This document shows, piece after piece, positions 17,310 through 25,895 of a stretch of DNA of 64,000 bases (positions are counted from its first letter, which is position 1; each line of letters opens with the position of its first letter). The notes below the pieces were generated by a model. That model worked only from the letters and a program-made list of their open reading frames with translations, did no database searches and was not told the DNA's origin. The DNA lies in NCBI RefSeq assembly GCF_003814875.1, contig NZ_RKQF01000001.1, positions 3,906,001 through 3,970,000 of the forward strand. The letters run 5' to 3'. Made by a program: the position numbers and the translations under genes. This DNA is from Streptomyces sp. Ag109_O5-1. GTDB lineage: Bacteria; Actinomycetota; Actinomycetes; Streptomycetales; Streptomycetaceae.

Positions 17310-20300
17310 TCACCTCCCTGCGGCCGCGCTGCGGTCGGGCGGGAAGAGCTCCAGGCGGTGCGCCACCGCCGCCGCCTCTCCCCGCCCCGAGACACCGAGC
17401 TTGCCGAGGATGTTGGAGACGTGGACGCTCGCGGTCTTCGGGGAGATGAAGAGCTCCTCGGCTATCTGGCGGTTGGTGCGGCCGGCCGAGACCAGGCGGA
17501 GCACGTCCCGCTCCCGGCTGGTGAGGCCGAGGCTCTCGGCGGGGTCGAGGGCCCGGCGTGGGGTGGCGGCGGTGAGGGTGAGACGGGCGCGCTGGGCGAG
17601 CAGGGCGACGGCCTCGGCGAGCGGGCGGGCGCCCAGGTGGTCGGCGACCGCCCCGGCGAGGCGGAGGAGTTCCGTCGCGCGGTCGCGTTCGTCGTCGCCG
17701 GCCGCCTCTTCCAGCAGGGCCTGGGCGAGGCGGCGGCGGACCCGGGCGAGGTCGTAGGGGCGGTCCAGGCACTCGAAGTCGGTGACCACGTCCGACCAGT
17801 TCGCGGCCGTGTCGGTACCCCGGGCGCGGTGCAGTTCGGCACGGGCCCAGCGCTCGTACGCCTGCCAGACGGGCGCGCCGGTGGTGAGCTTGCGGACGGC
17901 TGCGGTGAGCCGGTCGAGGGCCTCGGCACGGCCCTCGGCCGCCGCGGGCAGGTCGCGGGCGTCGGCCTCGGCGGTGGCGGCGGCCAGCAGCAGGTGCCAG
18001 CCGTAGCGGTGGGTGCCGGGCGGGAAGCCGGCCTCCAGAGCGCGGTGCAGTTCGGTGCGGGCGTCGAGAAGGCGGCCCTCCCCGGCGGCGACGCCGATGG
18101 CGACGCGGGCCACGGGCAGCGACTGCTGGGGCATGGGGTCATGGGTGCCGAGATGGGCGCAGGCGACGGACAGCCGTCGGCCGGCCTCGGCGATGTCGCC
18201 CCGGGCGAGGGCGAGATGGGCGAGGTGCAGGGCGCCGGAGCCCCGGGGTTTGGCGCTGGCCGTGGAGCCGAGGGCCCCCGCCGCGGCCTCGGCGGCCTCG
18301 TCCCACCGGCCCATCGCGTACAGCGAGTCGGCGAGGTTGCCCCAGATCCATGCCTCCTGGTCCAGCTGCCCGAACCTGCGGGTGAAGGCCAGGCCTTCGC
18401 GCAGGAGCTCCGCGGATTCCCGGGAGCGGCCGACCGCCTCCAGTTCCGAGGGCAGGTTCACATAGGCACGGCCCGCGACATGCGCCACGCCTTCCTTGAG
18501 CGCGGCCTCCTTGACCCGGTTCATCTCCGCCAGTCCGGCCTCGACGTCGCCCGCGTCGACCATGAGTCCGCCGAGGGTGAGGCGCGCGTTGAGCTCGATC
18601 TCGCGGGCGCCCACCATCCGGGCGTACTCCACGGCCCGTTCCGCCGCGGCGAAGGCCTCCGGGCCGGGTTCGTGGAGCATGGACCAGTTGGCGGCGGTGG
18701 CCAGCACCTCGGCGTGCACCTCGGACGGCGGCAGGCCGCGCACCAGGTCCTGGGCGGTGCCGAGTTCCTGCCAGCCGTCGCCGCGGCCCAGGGCCTGCAC
18801 CAGCCGGGAGCGCTGCACCCAGAACCAGGCGGCGCGCAGCAGGTCGCCCTCCTCCTCGACCAGCCGCAGCGCCTTCTTGGTGATCTTCAGGGCGCGTTCG
18901 CGTTCGCCGCTGAAGCGGCCGGCGACCGCCGCCTCCGCCATCAGGTCGAGGTAGCGCAGCGGGGTGGTGGCGGGATCGCAGCCGCAGGGAGGGTAGACAT
19001 CGGTGTAGTCGACGGGGCGCAGGGCGGCGCGGATCTCCTCGGGGGTGGTGTCCCACAGCTCCATCGCCCGCTCCAGGAGCCCCAGTTGCTCGCTGTAGGC
19101 GTGCCGGCGGCGGGCCACGACGGAGGCGTCGAGGACGGCGGGCAGGGCCTTGGCGGGGTCGTGGGCCTGGTACCAGTAGCTGGCCAGGCGGGTGACGCGG
19201 GCGTCGGCCGGCACCAGGGTCGGGTCGCTCTCCAGGGCTTCGGCGTAGCGCCGGTTGAGCCGGGAGCGTTCGCCGGGGAGCAGGTCGTCGGCGACGGCCT
19301 CGCGGACGAGGGAGTGCCGGAAGCGGTAGCCGTCGCCGGCGGGGGTGGCGGTGAGGATGTTGGCACCGACGGCCGCCCGCAGTGCCTCGATGAGGTCGTC
19401 CTCGGCGAGCTGGGCGACGGTGGCGAGGAGCTGGTAGCCGACGGTGGAACCGCCCTCGGCGACGATCCGGACGACCCGCTGGGCGCTCTCGGGCAGTGTT
19501 TCGACCCGGACCAGGAGCAGGTCGCGCAGCGAGTCGGTGAGCCCGGTGCAGCAGCCCTCGGTGGCGGCGACGGCGAGTTCCTCGACGAAGAAGGCGTTGC
19601 CGTCGGAGCGTTCGAAGATCTCGTCGACCTGGGTGGCGTCGGGTTCGGCAGCGAGGATGCCGGCGATCTGGCGGCCGACCTCCTCGCGGTTGAAGCGGGC
19701 GAGTTCCAGGCGGCGGACGGTGCGCAGCCGGTCGAGTTCGGCGAGCAGGGGGCGCAGCGGGTGGCGGCGGTGGATGTCGTCGGAGCGGTAGGTGGCGAGG
19801 ACGACGAGCCGGCCGGTGCGCAGGGTGCGCAACAGGTAGGCGAGCAGGTGGCGGGTGGAGGCGTCGGCCCAGTGCAGGTCCTCCAGGGCGACAACCACCG
19901 TGCGCTCGGCGGCGACCCGTTCGAGCAGCCGCGCGGTGAGTTCGAACAGGCGGGCCATGCCCTGTTCGTCGTGGCGGCTGGAGGTGGCCTCGCCGAGTTC
20001 GGGCAGCAGCCGGGCCAGTTCGTCGTCCTGCCCGGCGGCGGCCGCGGTCAGCTCGTCGGGCAGCGCCGCGCGGAGTGCGCGCAGCGCGGTGGAGAAGGGG
20101 GCGAACGGCAGCCCGTCGGCGCCGATCTCCACACAGCCGCCCAGCGCGACGACCGCGCCCCGGCGGCAGGCGAGTGTGGCGAACTCCTCGACCAGCCGGG
20201 TCTTGCCCACCCCGGCCTCGCCGCCGAGCAGCAGCGCCTGCGGCTCGGCGGTCTCGGCGCGGGCGAGCGCCTCACGCAGTGTGTCCAACTCGTCGTTGCG

Positions 20301-20348
20301 GCCTACGAACACGGGACTCACGGACCTGGTTTCCACAGGCCAGAGCAT
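17310..20348 (-). CDS. LAL-type LuxR family ATPase regulator
   Basis: A 1012-residue regulator of the Large ATP-binding LuxR class. The N-terminal AAA/STAND ATPase has Walker A GGEAGVGKTRLVEEFA (~residue 45) and a Walker B-like VVVALEDLHWADAS. A long TPR-like helical middle follows. The C-terminal LuxR helix-turn-helix reads LTSRERDVLRLVSAGRTNRQ, then ISPKTASVHVSNILGKLG. Such proteins often activate secondary metabolism or sugar-utilisation genes; no such cluster is adjacent. ATG 20348 is used, with GTG 20336 as alternative; neither has a clear ribosome-binding site. The frame is open 158 codons further upstream without homologous-looking sequence. Confidence 0.88.
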   Translation of the reverse strand: MLWPVETRSVSPVFVGRNDELDTLREALARAETAEPQALLLGGEAGVGKTRLVEEFATLACRRGAVVALGGCVEIGADGLPFAPFSTALRALRAALPDELTAAAAGQDDELARLLPELGEATSSRHDEQGMARLFELTARLLERVAAERTVVVALEDLHWADASTRHLLAYLLRTLRTGRLVVLATYRSDDIHRRHPLRPLLAELDRLRTVRRLELARFNREEVGRQIAGILAAEPDATQVDEIFERSDGNAFFVEELAVAATEGCCTGLTDSLRDLLLVRVETLPESAQRVVRIVAEGGSTVGYQLLATVAQLAEDDLIEALRAAVGANILTATPAGDGYRFRHSLVREAVADDLLPGERSRLNRRYAEALESDPTLVPADARVTRLASYWYQAHDPAKALPAVLDASVVARRRHAYSEQLGLLERAMELWDTTPEEIRAALRPVDYTDVYPPCGCDPATTPLRYLDLMAEAAVAGRFSGERERALKITKKALRLVEEEGDLLRAAWFWVQRSRLVQALGRGDGWQELGTAQDLVRGLPPSEVHAEVLATAANWSMLHEPGPEAFAAAERAVEYARMVGAREIELNARLTLGGLMVDAGDVEAGLAEMNRVKEAALKEGVAHVAGRAYVNLPSELEAVGRSRESAELLREGLAFTRRFGQLDQEAWIWGNLADSLYAMGRWDEAAEAAAGALGSTASAKPRGSGALHLAHLALARGDIAEAGRRLSVACAHLGTHDPMPQQSLPVARVAIGVAAGEGRLLDARTELHRALEAGFPPGTHRYGWHLLLAAATAEADARDLPAAAEGRAEALDRLTAAVRKLTTGAPVWQAYERWARAELHRARGTDTAANWSDVVTDFECLDRPYDLARVRRRLAQALLEEAAGDDERDRATELLRLAGAVADHLGARPLAEAVALLAQRARLTLTAATPRRALDPAESLGLTSRERDVLRLVSAGRTNRQIAEELFISPKTASVHVSNILGKLGVSGRGEAAAVAHRLELFPPDRSAAAGR

Positions 20349-20503
20349 CGCACGCGGCTCGGATCGGACGTCAGCGGTTTTCCACAGCACCGGTGCGCTT
20401 GTCGTACGACCCGAGGGCAGCCGCGGAGGCCGGTGGCCGACAGCACGGCCACCGGCCTCCGTTCGCTCGACCCCCGGGCGGCCGGTGCCGCCCGGCCCCC
20501 CGT

Positions 20504-20695
20504 TCACGCGGTGCGCGGGAGCCGGCGCCGGCCGCGGCGGCCGGTATGGGTTTCCTCCGCGGCGGCGGCCTTGCGGGCCGACTCCTCCCGGCGGGCGGCG
20601 CGACGGGTGCGGACGGCCTCGCGGACGAGGCGGGCGTCGGCGGCCTCGCGGCGCAGGTCGGCGGAGCGGATCTGGTGGAGTTCGTACTCGAACAT
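20504..20695 (-). CDS. Small basic protein of unknown function
   Basis: A 63-residue Arg/Ala-rich protein beginning MFEYELHQIRSADLRREA. It is predicted to be wholly helical and strongly basic at the C-terminus. ATG 20695 follows AAGGGA at 6 bp; the frame extends 33 codons upstream but without a ribosome-binding site. I recall similar MFEYELHQ- proteins annotated as hypothetical across Streptomyces, so it is probably real. It lies directly upstream of the LAL regulator on the same strand, 155 bp away. No function is proposed; nucleic-acid binding is possible from its charge. Confidence 0.65.
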   Translation of the reverse strand: MFEYELHQIRSADLRREAADARLVREAVRTRRAARREESARKAAAAEETHTGRRGRRRLPRTA

Positions 20696-20826
20696 GATGA
20701 ATCCCTTGTGAGACCGGGTGGTTGGGCTTCGCTTTCCGCGATGCCTCCACTTTCGTCTCCCAGGGGGGTGCGCCACATCGGGAGAGTTCCGCATCTTCGG
20801 ACGGCCACCGGGCCCCGGACACGCGT

Positions 20827-20877
20827 AAGGGGCCTTAGGGCGTCCGTAAGGTGCTTACGGACGCCCTAAGGCCCCTT
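20827..20877. terminator. 24-bp perfect hairpin
   Basis: A perfect 24-bp inverted repeat (20827-20850, 20854-20877) around a GTG loop, just beyond the 3' end of the membrane-protein gene at 20893. It terminates that gene and could shield the small gene's promoter from read-through. Confidence 0.8.
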
Positions 20878-20892
20878 GTGACCTGCGCTGTC

Positions 20893-21495
20893 TCAGCTGG
20901 TCGACGGCAGGCCGAGGAGCGCGTCGGAGTACTTGAGGACGGCCAGCAGCAGGCCGATGACGCCGAGCGCGACACCTGCCCAGGCGACCGACTTGATCCA
21001 CGGGGCCTGCGACCTGCCGGGGGCGCCGAAGGCGGGCCGGGCGAGCACCACGACGCCGGTGATCAGCGCGACCAGCGCGAACAGACCGGCCCACAGTGCG
21101 GTGGTCTGCCACGCATCGCCGTACACCTCCTTGACCTGCTTGGCGACGCTCGCCGACGACGAGGTCTGGAGCTGGCCGATGAGGGTCTCACGGGCGGCGG
21201 CGACCGTGCCGATCCAGCCACCGGTGAGGGAGACCAGGCCGAGCGCGACGGAGACGATCGCACCGGCGCCCTGGCCGACACCGGTCGGGCCCTCCGGCTC
21301 CTCGGCAAGGTCCTCCAGCTCGTCGAGTTCGTCGTCGGCCGGCTCGGCGGAGTGCTCCGTCTCCGGCTCACCGGCCTCGTCGGAGGCCTTGGTGACATCC
21401 ACCGCGGTCTCCTCGGCCGCCGTCTTGTCGGCCGCCTTCTCGTCGTTCTTCGCCTCGGCTCCGGCCTCGGCTCCGTCCACTGTCTTCGTTCCCAT
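20893..21495 (-). CDS. Membrane protein with acidic N-terminus, unknown function
   Basis: A 200-residue protein. Residues 1-~70 are Glu/Asp/Ala-rich and probably disordered (e.g. ADDELDELEDLAEEPEG). Four hydrophobic segments follow (GAIVSVALGLVSLTGGWIG, LWAGLFALVALITGVVVL, VAWAGVALGVIGLLLAVL and a weaker one). The C-terminus is short. ATG 21495 is used. Nothing in it suggests a catalytic site. It stands alone between the acetyltransferase and the hairpin at 20827; its function is unknown. Confidence 0.75.
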   Translation of the reverse strand: MGTKTVDGAEAGAEAKNDEKAADKTAAEETAVDVTKASDEAGEPETEHSAEPADDELDELEDLAEEPEGPTGVGQGAGAIVSVALGLVSLTGGWIGTVAAARETLIGQLQTSSSASVAKQVKEVYGDAWQTTALWAGLFALVALITGVVVLARPAFGAPGRSQAPWIKSVAWAGVALGVIGLLLAVLKYSDALLGLPSTS

Positions 21496-21531
21496 AACCT
21501 CGCACCGTACGGACGCTGTCTGAGAGGTCTC

Positions 21532-22104
21532 TTAATGATCGTCGGGCGTGGTTCGCGCGCGTGCCGCGCGCCATTCGGGGGCGAGCACCGACCAGACCTC
21601 GGTGTCCGTGCGCACACCCCGGTGGGGATGGTTCTCCCGCAGCACGCCGTCGCGGGTCATGCCCAGCCGCCGGGCCACATTGATGCTGGCCCCGTTGGCC
21701 AGCGACGCATGCCACTCCACACGGTGCATGCCACGCTCGTCAAACGCCCAGTCCAGGAGTACCCGCATGCCGCGCGTCACCAGGCCCCGCCCGGCGGCCT
21801 CGGGCTCCAGCCAGCAGCCGGCCTCACAGACCCCGCTGGGCGTGTCCCAGACCCGGAACAGCAGCCCGCCGACGAGCCTGCCGTCCAGCCGCACGCCGTG
21901 CAGGCTCCCGCCGTCGGCGGCGCGCTTCTCGGCGTAGGAACGCAGGTAGGCGCGGGCCCCGGCCAGGTCCTCGATCACGTCCGGCAGCCCGACGTGGCGG
22001 CCGATGAACTCCCGACCCCGGTCGATGTTCGCGAGCAGCTCCTCGGCGTGCCAGACCTCCAGGGGCCGCAGTTCCGCGCCGTCACCCAGGGATGTCGCGT
22101 ACAT
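21532..22104 (-). CDS. GNAT family N-acetyltransferase (RimJ-like)
   Basis: A 190-residue GNAT-fold protein. The acetyl-CoA loop region is EAAGRGLVTRGMRVLLDWAF (R/Q-x-x-G-x-G/A type), followed by HRVEWHASLANGASINVARR and GMTRDGVLREN. These are typical of RimJ/RimL enzymes that acetylate protein N-termini or small amines. ATG 22104 lies inside the last codons of the MMPL gene (23-bp overlap), with AAGGAG 11 bp upstream, so translation is probably coupled. The substrate is unknown. Confidence 0.85.
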   Translation of the reverse strand: MYATSLGDGAELRPLEVWHAEELLANIDRGREFIGRHVGLPDVIEDLAGARAYLRSYAEKRAADGGSLHGVRLDGRLVGGLLFRVWDTPSGVCEAGCWLEPEAAGRGLVTRGMRVLLDWAFDERGMHRVEWHASLANGASINVARRLGMTRDGVLRENHPHRGVRTDTEVWSVLAPEWRAARARTTPDDH

Positions 22105-24310
22105 CGTGCCGTTGCTCCTTCTCCAGTTCCTCCACGATCTCGTCGAGCCTCTCATGGGCGGCCCGGCACTCGGGCGGCTCGATGCTGATCCTGGGCAGCC
22201 GCAGGTCCAGCCAGCGGGGCAGCCACCAGTTGGCGGCGCCGAGCAGATGCATCAGGGCGGGCACCAGCAGGGTCCGCAGGACGAAGGCGTCGACGGCGAC
22301 GGCGGAGGCGAGCGCGATGCCGAACATGGCGATCACCCGGTCGCCGCTGAGCACGAAGGCGAGGAAGACGGAGATCATGATGACGGCGGCGGAGTTGATC
22401 ACGCGACTGGTCTCGGCGAGTCCGACGCGTACCGCCCGCCGGTTGTGGCCGGTCTCCAGCCACTCCTCGTACATCCGGCTGACCAGGAAGACCTGGTAGT
22501 CCATGGAGAGCCCGAAGAGGACGGAGACCATGATCACCGGGAGGAAGGGCTCGACCGGGCCCGCCCGCCCCAGACCGAGTGCCTCGCTCCCCCAGCCCCA
22601 CTGGAAGACGGCGACGACGATCCCGAAGGCGGCGGCGACGGCGGCGATGTTCATCGCGGCGGCCTTCAGCGGGATGCCGACCGACCGGAAGGCGAGCAGC
22701 AGCAGGACGCAGCCGAGCCCGATCACCGTCCCCACGAACAGCGGGAGTTTGCCGACGATCACACTCGCGAAGTCGTCGTAGCTCGCCGTCACCCCGCCGA
22801 CGAGGAGGTGCAGCGAGGTGCCGCGCTCCGCGCGCGGGAGTACCTCGGTGCGCAGCCGGTCCACGAGTTCGCTGGTGCGCAGCGACTGCGGGGCGGAGTC
22901 CGGTACGACGGTGAGGTACGCGGTGCCGCCGGTGCCGGAGTAGGTCACGGGGGTCACCGAGGCGACCCCCTCGGTGGCGCGGAGGGTGCTGTCCAGCATG
23001 TCGAGGGCGAGTTTGTCGTCGGCGCCGTCTACACGTGTCACGAGCGTGAGCGGCCCGTCGACACCGGGTCCGAAGCCCTCGGCGAGCAGGTCGTAGGCCT
23101 GCCGGGTGGTGGAGGCCGCGGGGTCGTTGCCCTGGTCGGAGGTGCCGAGACGGAGGGCGAGGGTGGGCAGCGCGAGCACCGTGACGACCGCGAGGGCGAG
23201 GGCCCCGAGCAGCTTGGGGTGGCGCTCGACGAACACCGACCAGCGGGCGGCGAGTCCGGTGGGCAGCTCGGGCTGCGGCCCGTGCTCGGCGAGCCGGCGC
23301 CGCTCCTGGCGGCTGAGGGCGCGCATACCGATGTACGAGAGCAGGGCGGGCAGCAGCGTGACGCTCGCCGCGACGGTGAGCATGACCGTCAACGAGGCGG
23401 CGATCGCCACCCCGTTGAGGAAGCCCAGCCGCAGTATGAGCATGCCCAGCAGTGCGATGCAGACGGTGGCACCCGCGAACACCACCGCGCGCCCGGTCGT
23501 CGCCGCGGCGTCGGCGGCGGCCTCGGTGACGGACAGGCCGCGCTTCAGGCCGCGGCGGTGCCTGGTCGCTATGAACAGCGCGTAGTCGATGCCCACGCCG
23601 AGCCCGATCAGCATGCCGAGCATGGGCGCGAAGTCGGCGACGGTCATGGTGTGTCCGAGCAGCACGATCCCGGAGTACGCGGTGCCCACGCCGACCAGCG
23701 CGGTGCCGATCGGCAGCAGGGAGGCGGCGAGCGAGCCGAAGGCGAGGAACAGCACCACGGCGGCCACGGCCACCCCGACGGCCTCGGCGAGATGCCCGCC
23801 GCCGGACTCGGTGAGCCCGATGGCGCTGCCGCCCAGTTCCACGCGCAGCCCGTCGCCCTCGGCGGCCTCGGCGACCCGGACGATGGCCTCGGCCTGTGCC
23901 CTCTTGATGTCCTCGGCCGGCCGGTCGAAGGTGATGACGGCATACGCGGTGTGCCCGTCACGGCTGATCTGTCCGGTGCCCCGGCCGCCGTAGGGACCGG
24001 TCACGGCGGCCACACCGGGCAGGCCGGCGATCTCGTCGAGGACACCGGTCATGGTCTGTTCGACTGCGGCGGCCCGGACGGTTCCGGAGCCGGTGTGCCA
24101 GACGACGGTGTCGCCGTCGCCGCCGAGGTGGGCGAAGCCCTCGCGCAGCAACTGGGTGGCGCGGCCCGATTCGGTGCCGGGGACCTCGTAGTCGTCGGAG
24201 TAGGCCGAACCGGCCACGGCAGCGGCGGCGCCGGTCCCGCCGAGGGCGAGGAGCCACAGCAGGACGACGGCCAGACGGTGCCGGACACACCAACGCGCGA
24301 GGGCTGCCAA
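22082..24310 (-). CDS. MMPL/RND family transporter
   Basis: A 742-residue inner-membrane transporter of the MmpL group. An N-terminal helix is followed by a periplasmic domain, a six-helix bundle, a second periplasmic domain and a second bundle. Conserved RND signatures are LGVGIDYALFIATRHRRGLK and the paired FGLSMDYQVFLVSRMYEEW, with the Asp-Tyr pairs of the proton relay. Actinobacterial relatives export lipids or lipophilic metabolites. The start is TTG at 24310 with GGGAG 7 bp upstream. The GNAT gene overlaps its 3' end. Confidence 0.88.
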   Translation of the reverse strand: MAALARWCVRHRLAVVLLWLLALGGTGAAAAVAGSAYSDDYEVPGTESGRATQLLREGFAHLGGDGDTVVWHTGSGTVRAAAVEQTMTGVLDEIAGLPGVAAVTGPYGGRGTGQISRDGHTAYAVITFDRPAEDIKRAQAEAIVRVAEAAEGDGLRVELGGSAIGLTESGGGHLAEAVGVAVAAVVLFLAFGSLAASLLPIGTALVGVGTAYSGIVLLGHTMTVADFAPMLGMLIGLGVGIDYALFIATRHRRGLKRGLSVTEAAADAAATTGRAVVFAGATVCIALLGMLILRLGFLNGVAIAASLTVMLTVAASVTLLPALLSYIGMRALSRQERRRLAEHGPQPELPTGLAARWSVFVERHPKLLGALALAVVTVLALPTLALRLGTSDQGNDPAASTTRQAYDLLAEGFGPGVDGPLTLVTRVDGADDKLALDMLDSTLRATEGVASVTPVTYSGTGGTAYLTVVPDSAPQSLRTSELVDRLRTEVLPRAERGTSLHLLVGGVTASYDDFASVIVGKLPLFVGTVIGLGCVLLLLAFRSVGIPLKAAAMNIAAVAAAFGIVVAVFQWGWGSEALGLGRAGPVEPFLPVIMVSVLFGLSMDYQVFLVSRMYEEWLETGHNRRAVRVGLAETSRVINSAAVIMISVFLAFVLSGDRVIAMFGIALASAVAVDAFVLRTLLVPALMHLLGAANWWLPRWLDLRLPRISIEPPECRAAHERLDEIVEELEKEQRHDVRDIPG

Positions 24311-24513
24311 GAACGTGCTCCCGGAGACGATTTGTAGATCTTTGACCGGGAACAGTCGTCTGCTAACCGAACAACCCGCAAAGAACGTATGAGGATTCGA
24401 GGGACACTCTTGCAGGCGGAAGCACTCGTTCAGCCTGGTTCACGGGTCCGCCCCCGCGACTGGGAGGTATGTCACAGGACAGTAACGACAACTCTGTCGC
24501 CCCAGCGGGGACG

Positions 24514-24834
24514 TCAGTCGAACTGGTCTCCGAGAGCCATCACCATGGTCCCCAGGATCATCAGCCACAGGGCCCAGCGGGTCCGGCCCCGGGCCCCCAG
24601 CGCCGACGCGGCCACACAGACGGCGGCCCCGGAGCCGTAGGCGACCGGCACCAGTGCGCGCACCCCGCTCAGTCTCATCAGCGAGGCGGTGAGCCCCATC
24701 AGAGCCAGCAGCGCCCCGGTCACGGTGGCGGTCCAGCGGGCCCGACGGGCGTCCTCGAAGAGGTCCTCGTCGTCGTCCGCGGCCTCCACGTCGGTTATCT
24801 CGGGTTCGGCGTCGGATTCGGCGTGTGCGGTCAT
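24514..24834 (-). CDS. Small integral membrane protein
   Basis: A 106-residue protein with an acidic N-terminus (DVEAADDDEDLFEDARRARW) and three hydrophobic segments, the last ending LWLMILGTMVMALGDQFD. ATG 24834 is the most likely start. The frame extends 49 codons upstream, where MSNNAPASVVGEG would be an alternative, and neither start has a clear ribosome-binding site. It is divergent from the methyltransferase. No recognised domain. The 203 bp between its end and the MMPL start contain no gene I can support. Confidence 0.65.
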   Translation of the reverse strand: MTAHAESDAEPEITDVEAADDDEDLFEDARRARWTATVTGALLALMGLTASLMRLSGVRALVPVAYGSGAAVCVAASALGARGRTRWALWLMILGTMVMALGDQFD

Positions 24835-25020
24835 GGCGGGCGAGCGTAGTACCCCCACCTGAGGAAACCGCCTGCGGACCATGTCCACAACTGCTAGCTT
24901 CCGCTGGTCAGCCTTGATCGGCCCCTCGCCGACGACCGAAGCGGGTGCATTGTTCGACATTCCGAATGAGCTCCTCTGCATCGCCCTTCACTACGAAGAT
25001 CACAAGGAGCCCGTTCAACG

Positions 25021-25830
25021 ATGTCCGACGCCGCCTCCCCCACATCGTCGAAGGATGACTCTCTCACCGGCCGTGTGACCCACCCGCGTTACCCGCTCAG
25101 CAGCACCTACGACGCCCGCTGGTCCGTCGAGAACCAGATGGGCCCGCACGCCCTGTGGCTGCTCGAATGGCTGGCCCCCGCCCTCGGCCTGGACGCCCTG
25201 CGCCCGTACGCGCGCGTGCTCGACCTGGGCTGCGGCCGCGCGATGACCTCGATCTTCCTGGCCAGGGAGTTCCATGCGCAGGTCACGGCTGCCGACCTGT
25301 GGGTCAGGCCCGACGACAACGCCGGTCGCATCGCCGAGGCCGGGTTCGCCGACCGGGTGCAGCCCGTGCACGCCGAGGCGCACGGCCTGCCCTTCGCCGA
25401 GGGCGGCTTCGACGCGATCGTGAGCATCGACGCGTACCAGTACTTCGGCACCGACGACCTGTATCTGCCCACGCTCACCCGGCTGCTGAAGCCCGGCGGA
25501 CGGATCGGCGTCGTCGTACCGGCGCTGAAGGAGGAGATCACGGGCGCCGAGCCGCCGGAGCATCTGAAGCCGTGGTGGGAGCCCGACTTCTGGTGCTTCC
25601 ACTCCGCCGACTGGTGGCACCGCCACTGGACCCGCAGCGGGGCCGTCGAGGTCGAGGCCGCCGACTGGCAGCCGGACGGCTGGCGGGACTGGCTGCGGTG
25701 GTGCGAGGTGGTCGCCGAGGAGAGCACGGACGACTTCCACGTCCGGATGGCGAGCCGGTCCGCGGAGATGCTCCGCGCGGACCAGGGGCGCACGCTCGGC
25801 TTCGTACGGGTCGTCGGGCGCCGTAAGTAG
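25021..25830 (+). CDS. SAM-dependent methyltransferase
   Basis: A 269-residue class-I methyltransferase. Motif I is VLDLGCGRAMTSIFLA (~residues 66-81), and the acidic ribose-binding residue lies in VTAADLWV. Motif II/III equivalents are FDAIVSIDAYQYFG and LLKPGGRIGVVVPALK. It resembles cyclopropane-type and UbiE-type enzymes that act on small molecules or lipids; the acceptor is unknown. ATG 25021 has AAGGAG 9 bp upstream. It is divergent from the small membrane protein and converges on gatB over a 14-bp hairpin. Confidence 0.85.
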   Translation: MSDAASPTSSKDDSLTGRVTHPRYPLSSTYDARWSVENQMGPHALWLLEWLAPALGLDALRPYARVLDLGCGRAMTSIFLAREFHAQVTAADLWVRPDDNAGRIAEAGFADRVQPVHAEAHGLPFAEGGFDAIVSIDAYQYFGTDDLYLPTLTRLLKPGGRIGVVVPALKEEITGAEPPEHLKPWWEPDFWCFHSADWWHRHWTRSGAVEVEAADWQPDGWRDWLRWCEVVAEESTDDFHVRMASRSAEMLRADQGRTLGFVRVVGRRK

Positions 25831-25846
25831 CCGCCTGCGCAACGGT

Positions 25847-25877
25847 ACGGCCCCGGAGGCAGCGCCTCCGAGGCCGT
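25847..25877. terminator. Bidirectional terminator between methyltransferase and gatB
   Basis: A 14-bp stem with one mismatch (25847-25860 with 25864-25877) lies in the 65-bp convergent space. A CTTTT stretch follows on the plus strand. Confidence 0.75.
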
Positions 25878-25895
25878 GACCGCTTTTGCTGCCGC

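Noticed and set aside
17358..20711. A 1117-codon open frame on the plus strand
   Set aside because: It is antisense to the LAL regulator; composition is that of a mirrored high-G+C gene and it has no recognisable motif.
22004..24337. A 777-codon open frame on the plus strand
   Set aside because: It is antisense to the MMPL transporter and GNAT genes; very rich in Gly/Asp/Glu/Gln/His with no domain.
24469..24849. Plus-strand frame starting MSQDSNDNSVAPAG after a GGGAGG site
   Set aside because: The first ~14 codons look plausible, but the rest is antisense to the small membrane protein and shows only shadow-like Gly/His/Pro composition.
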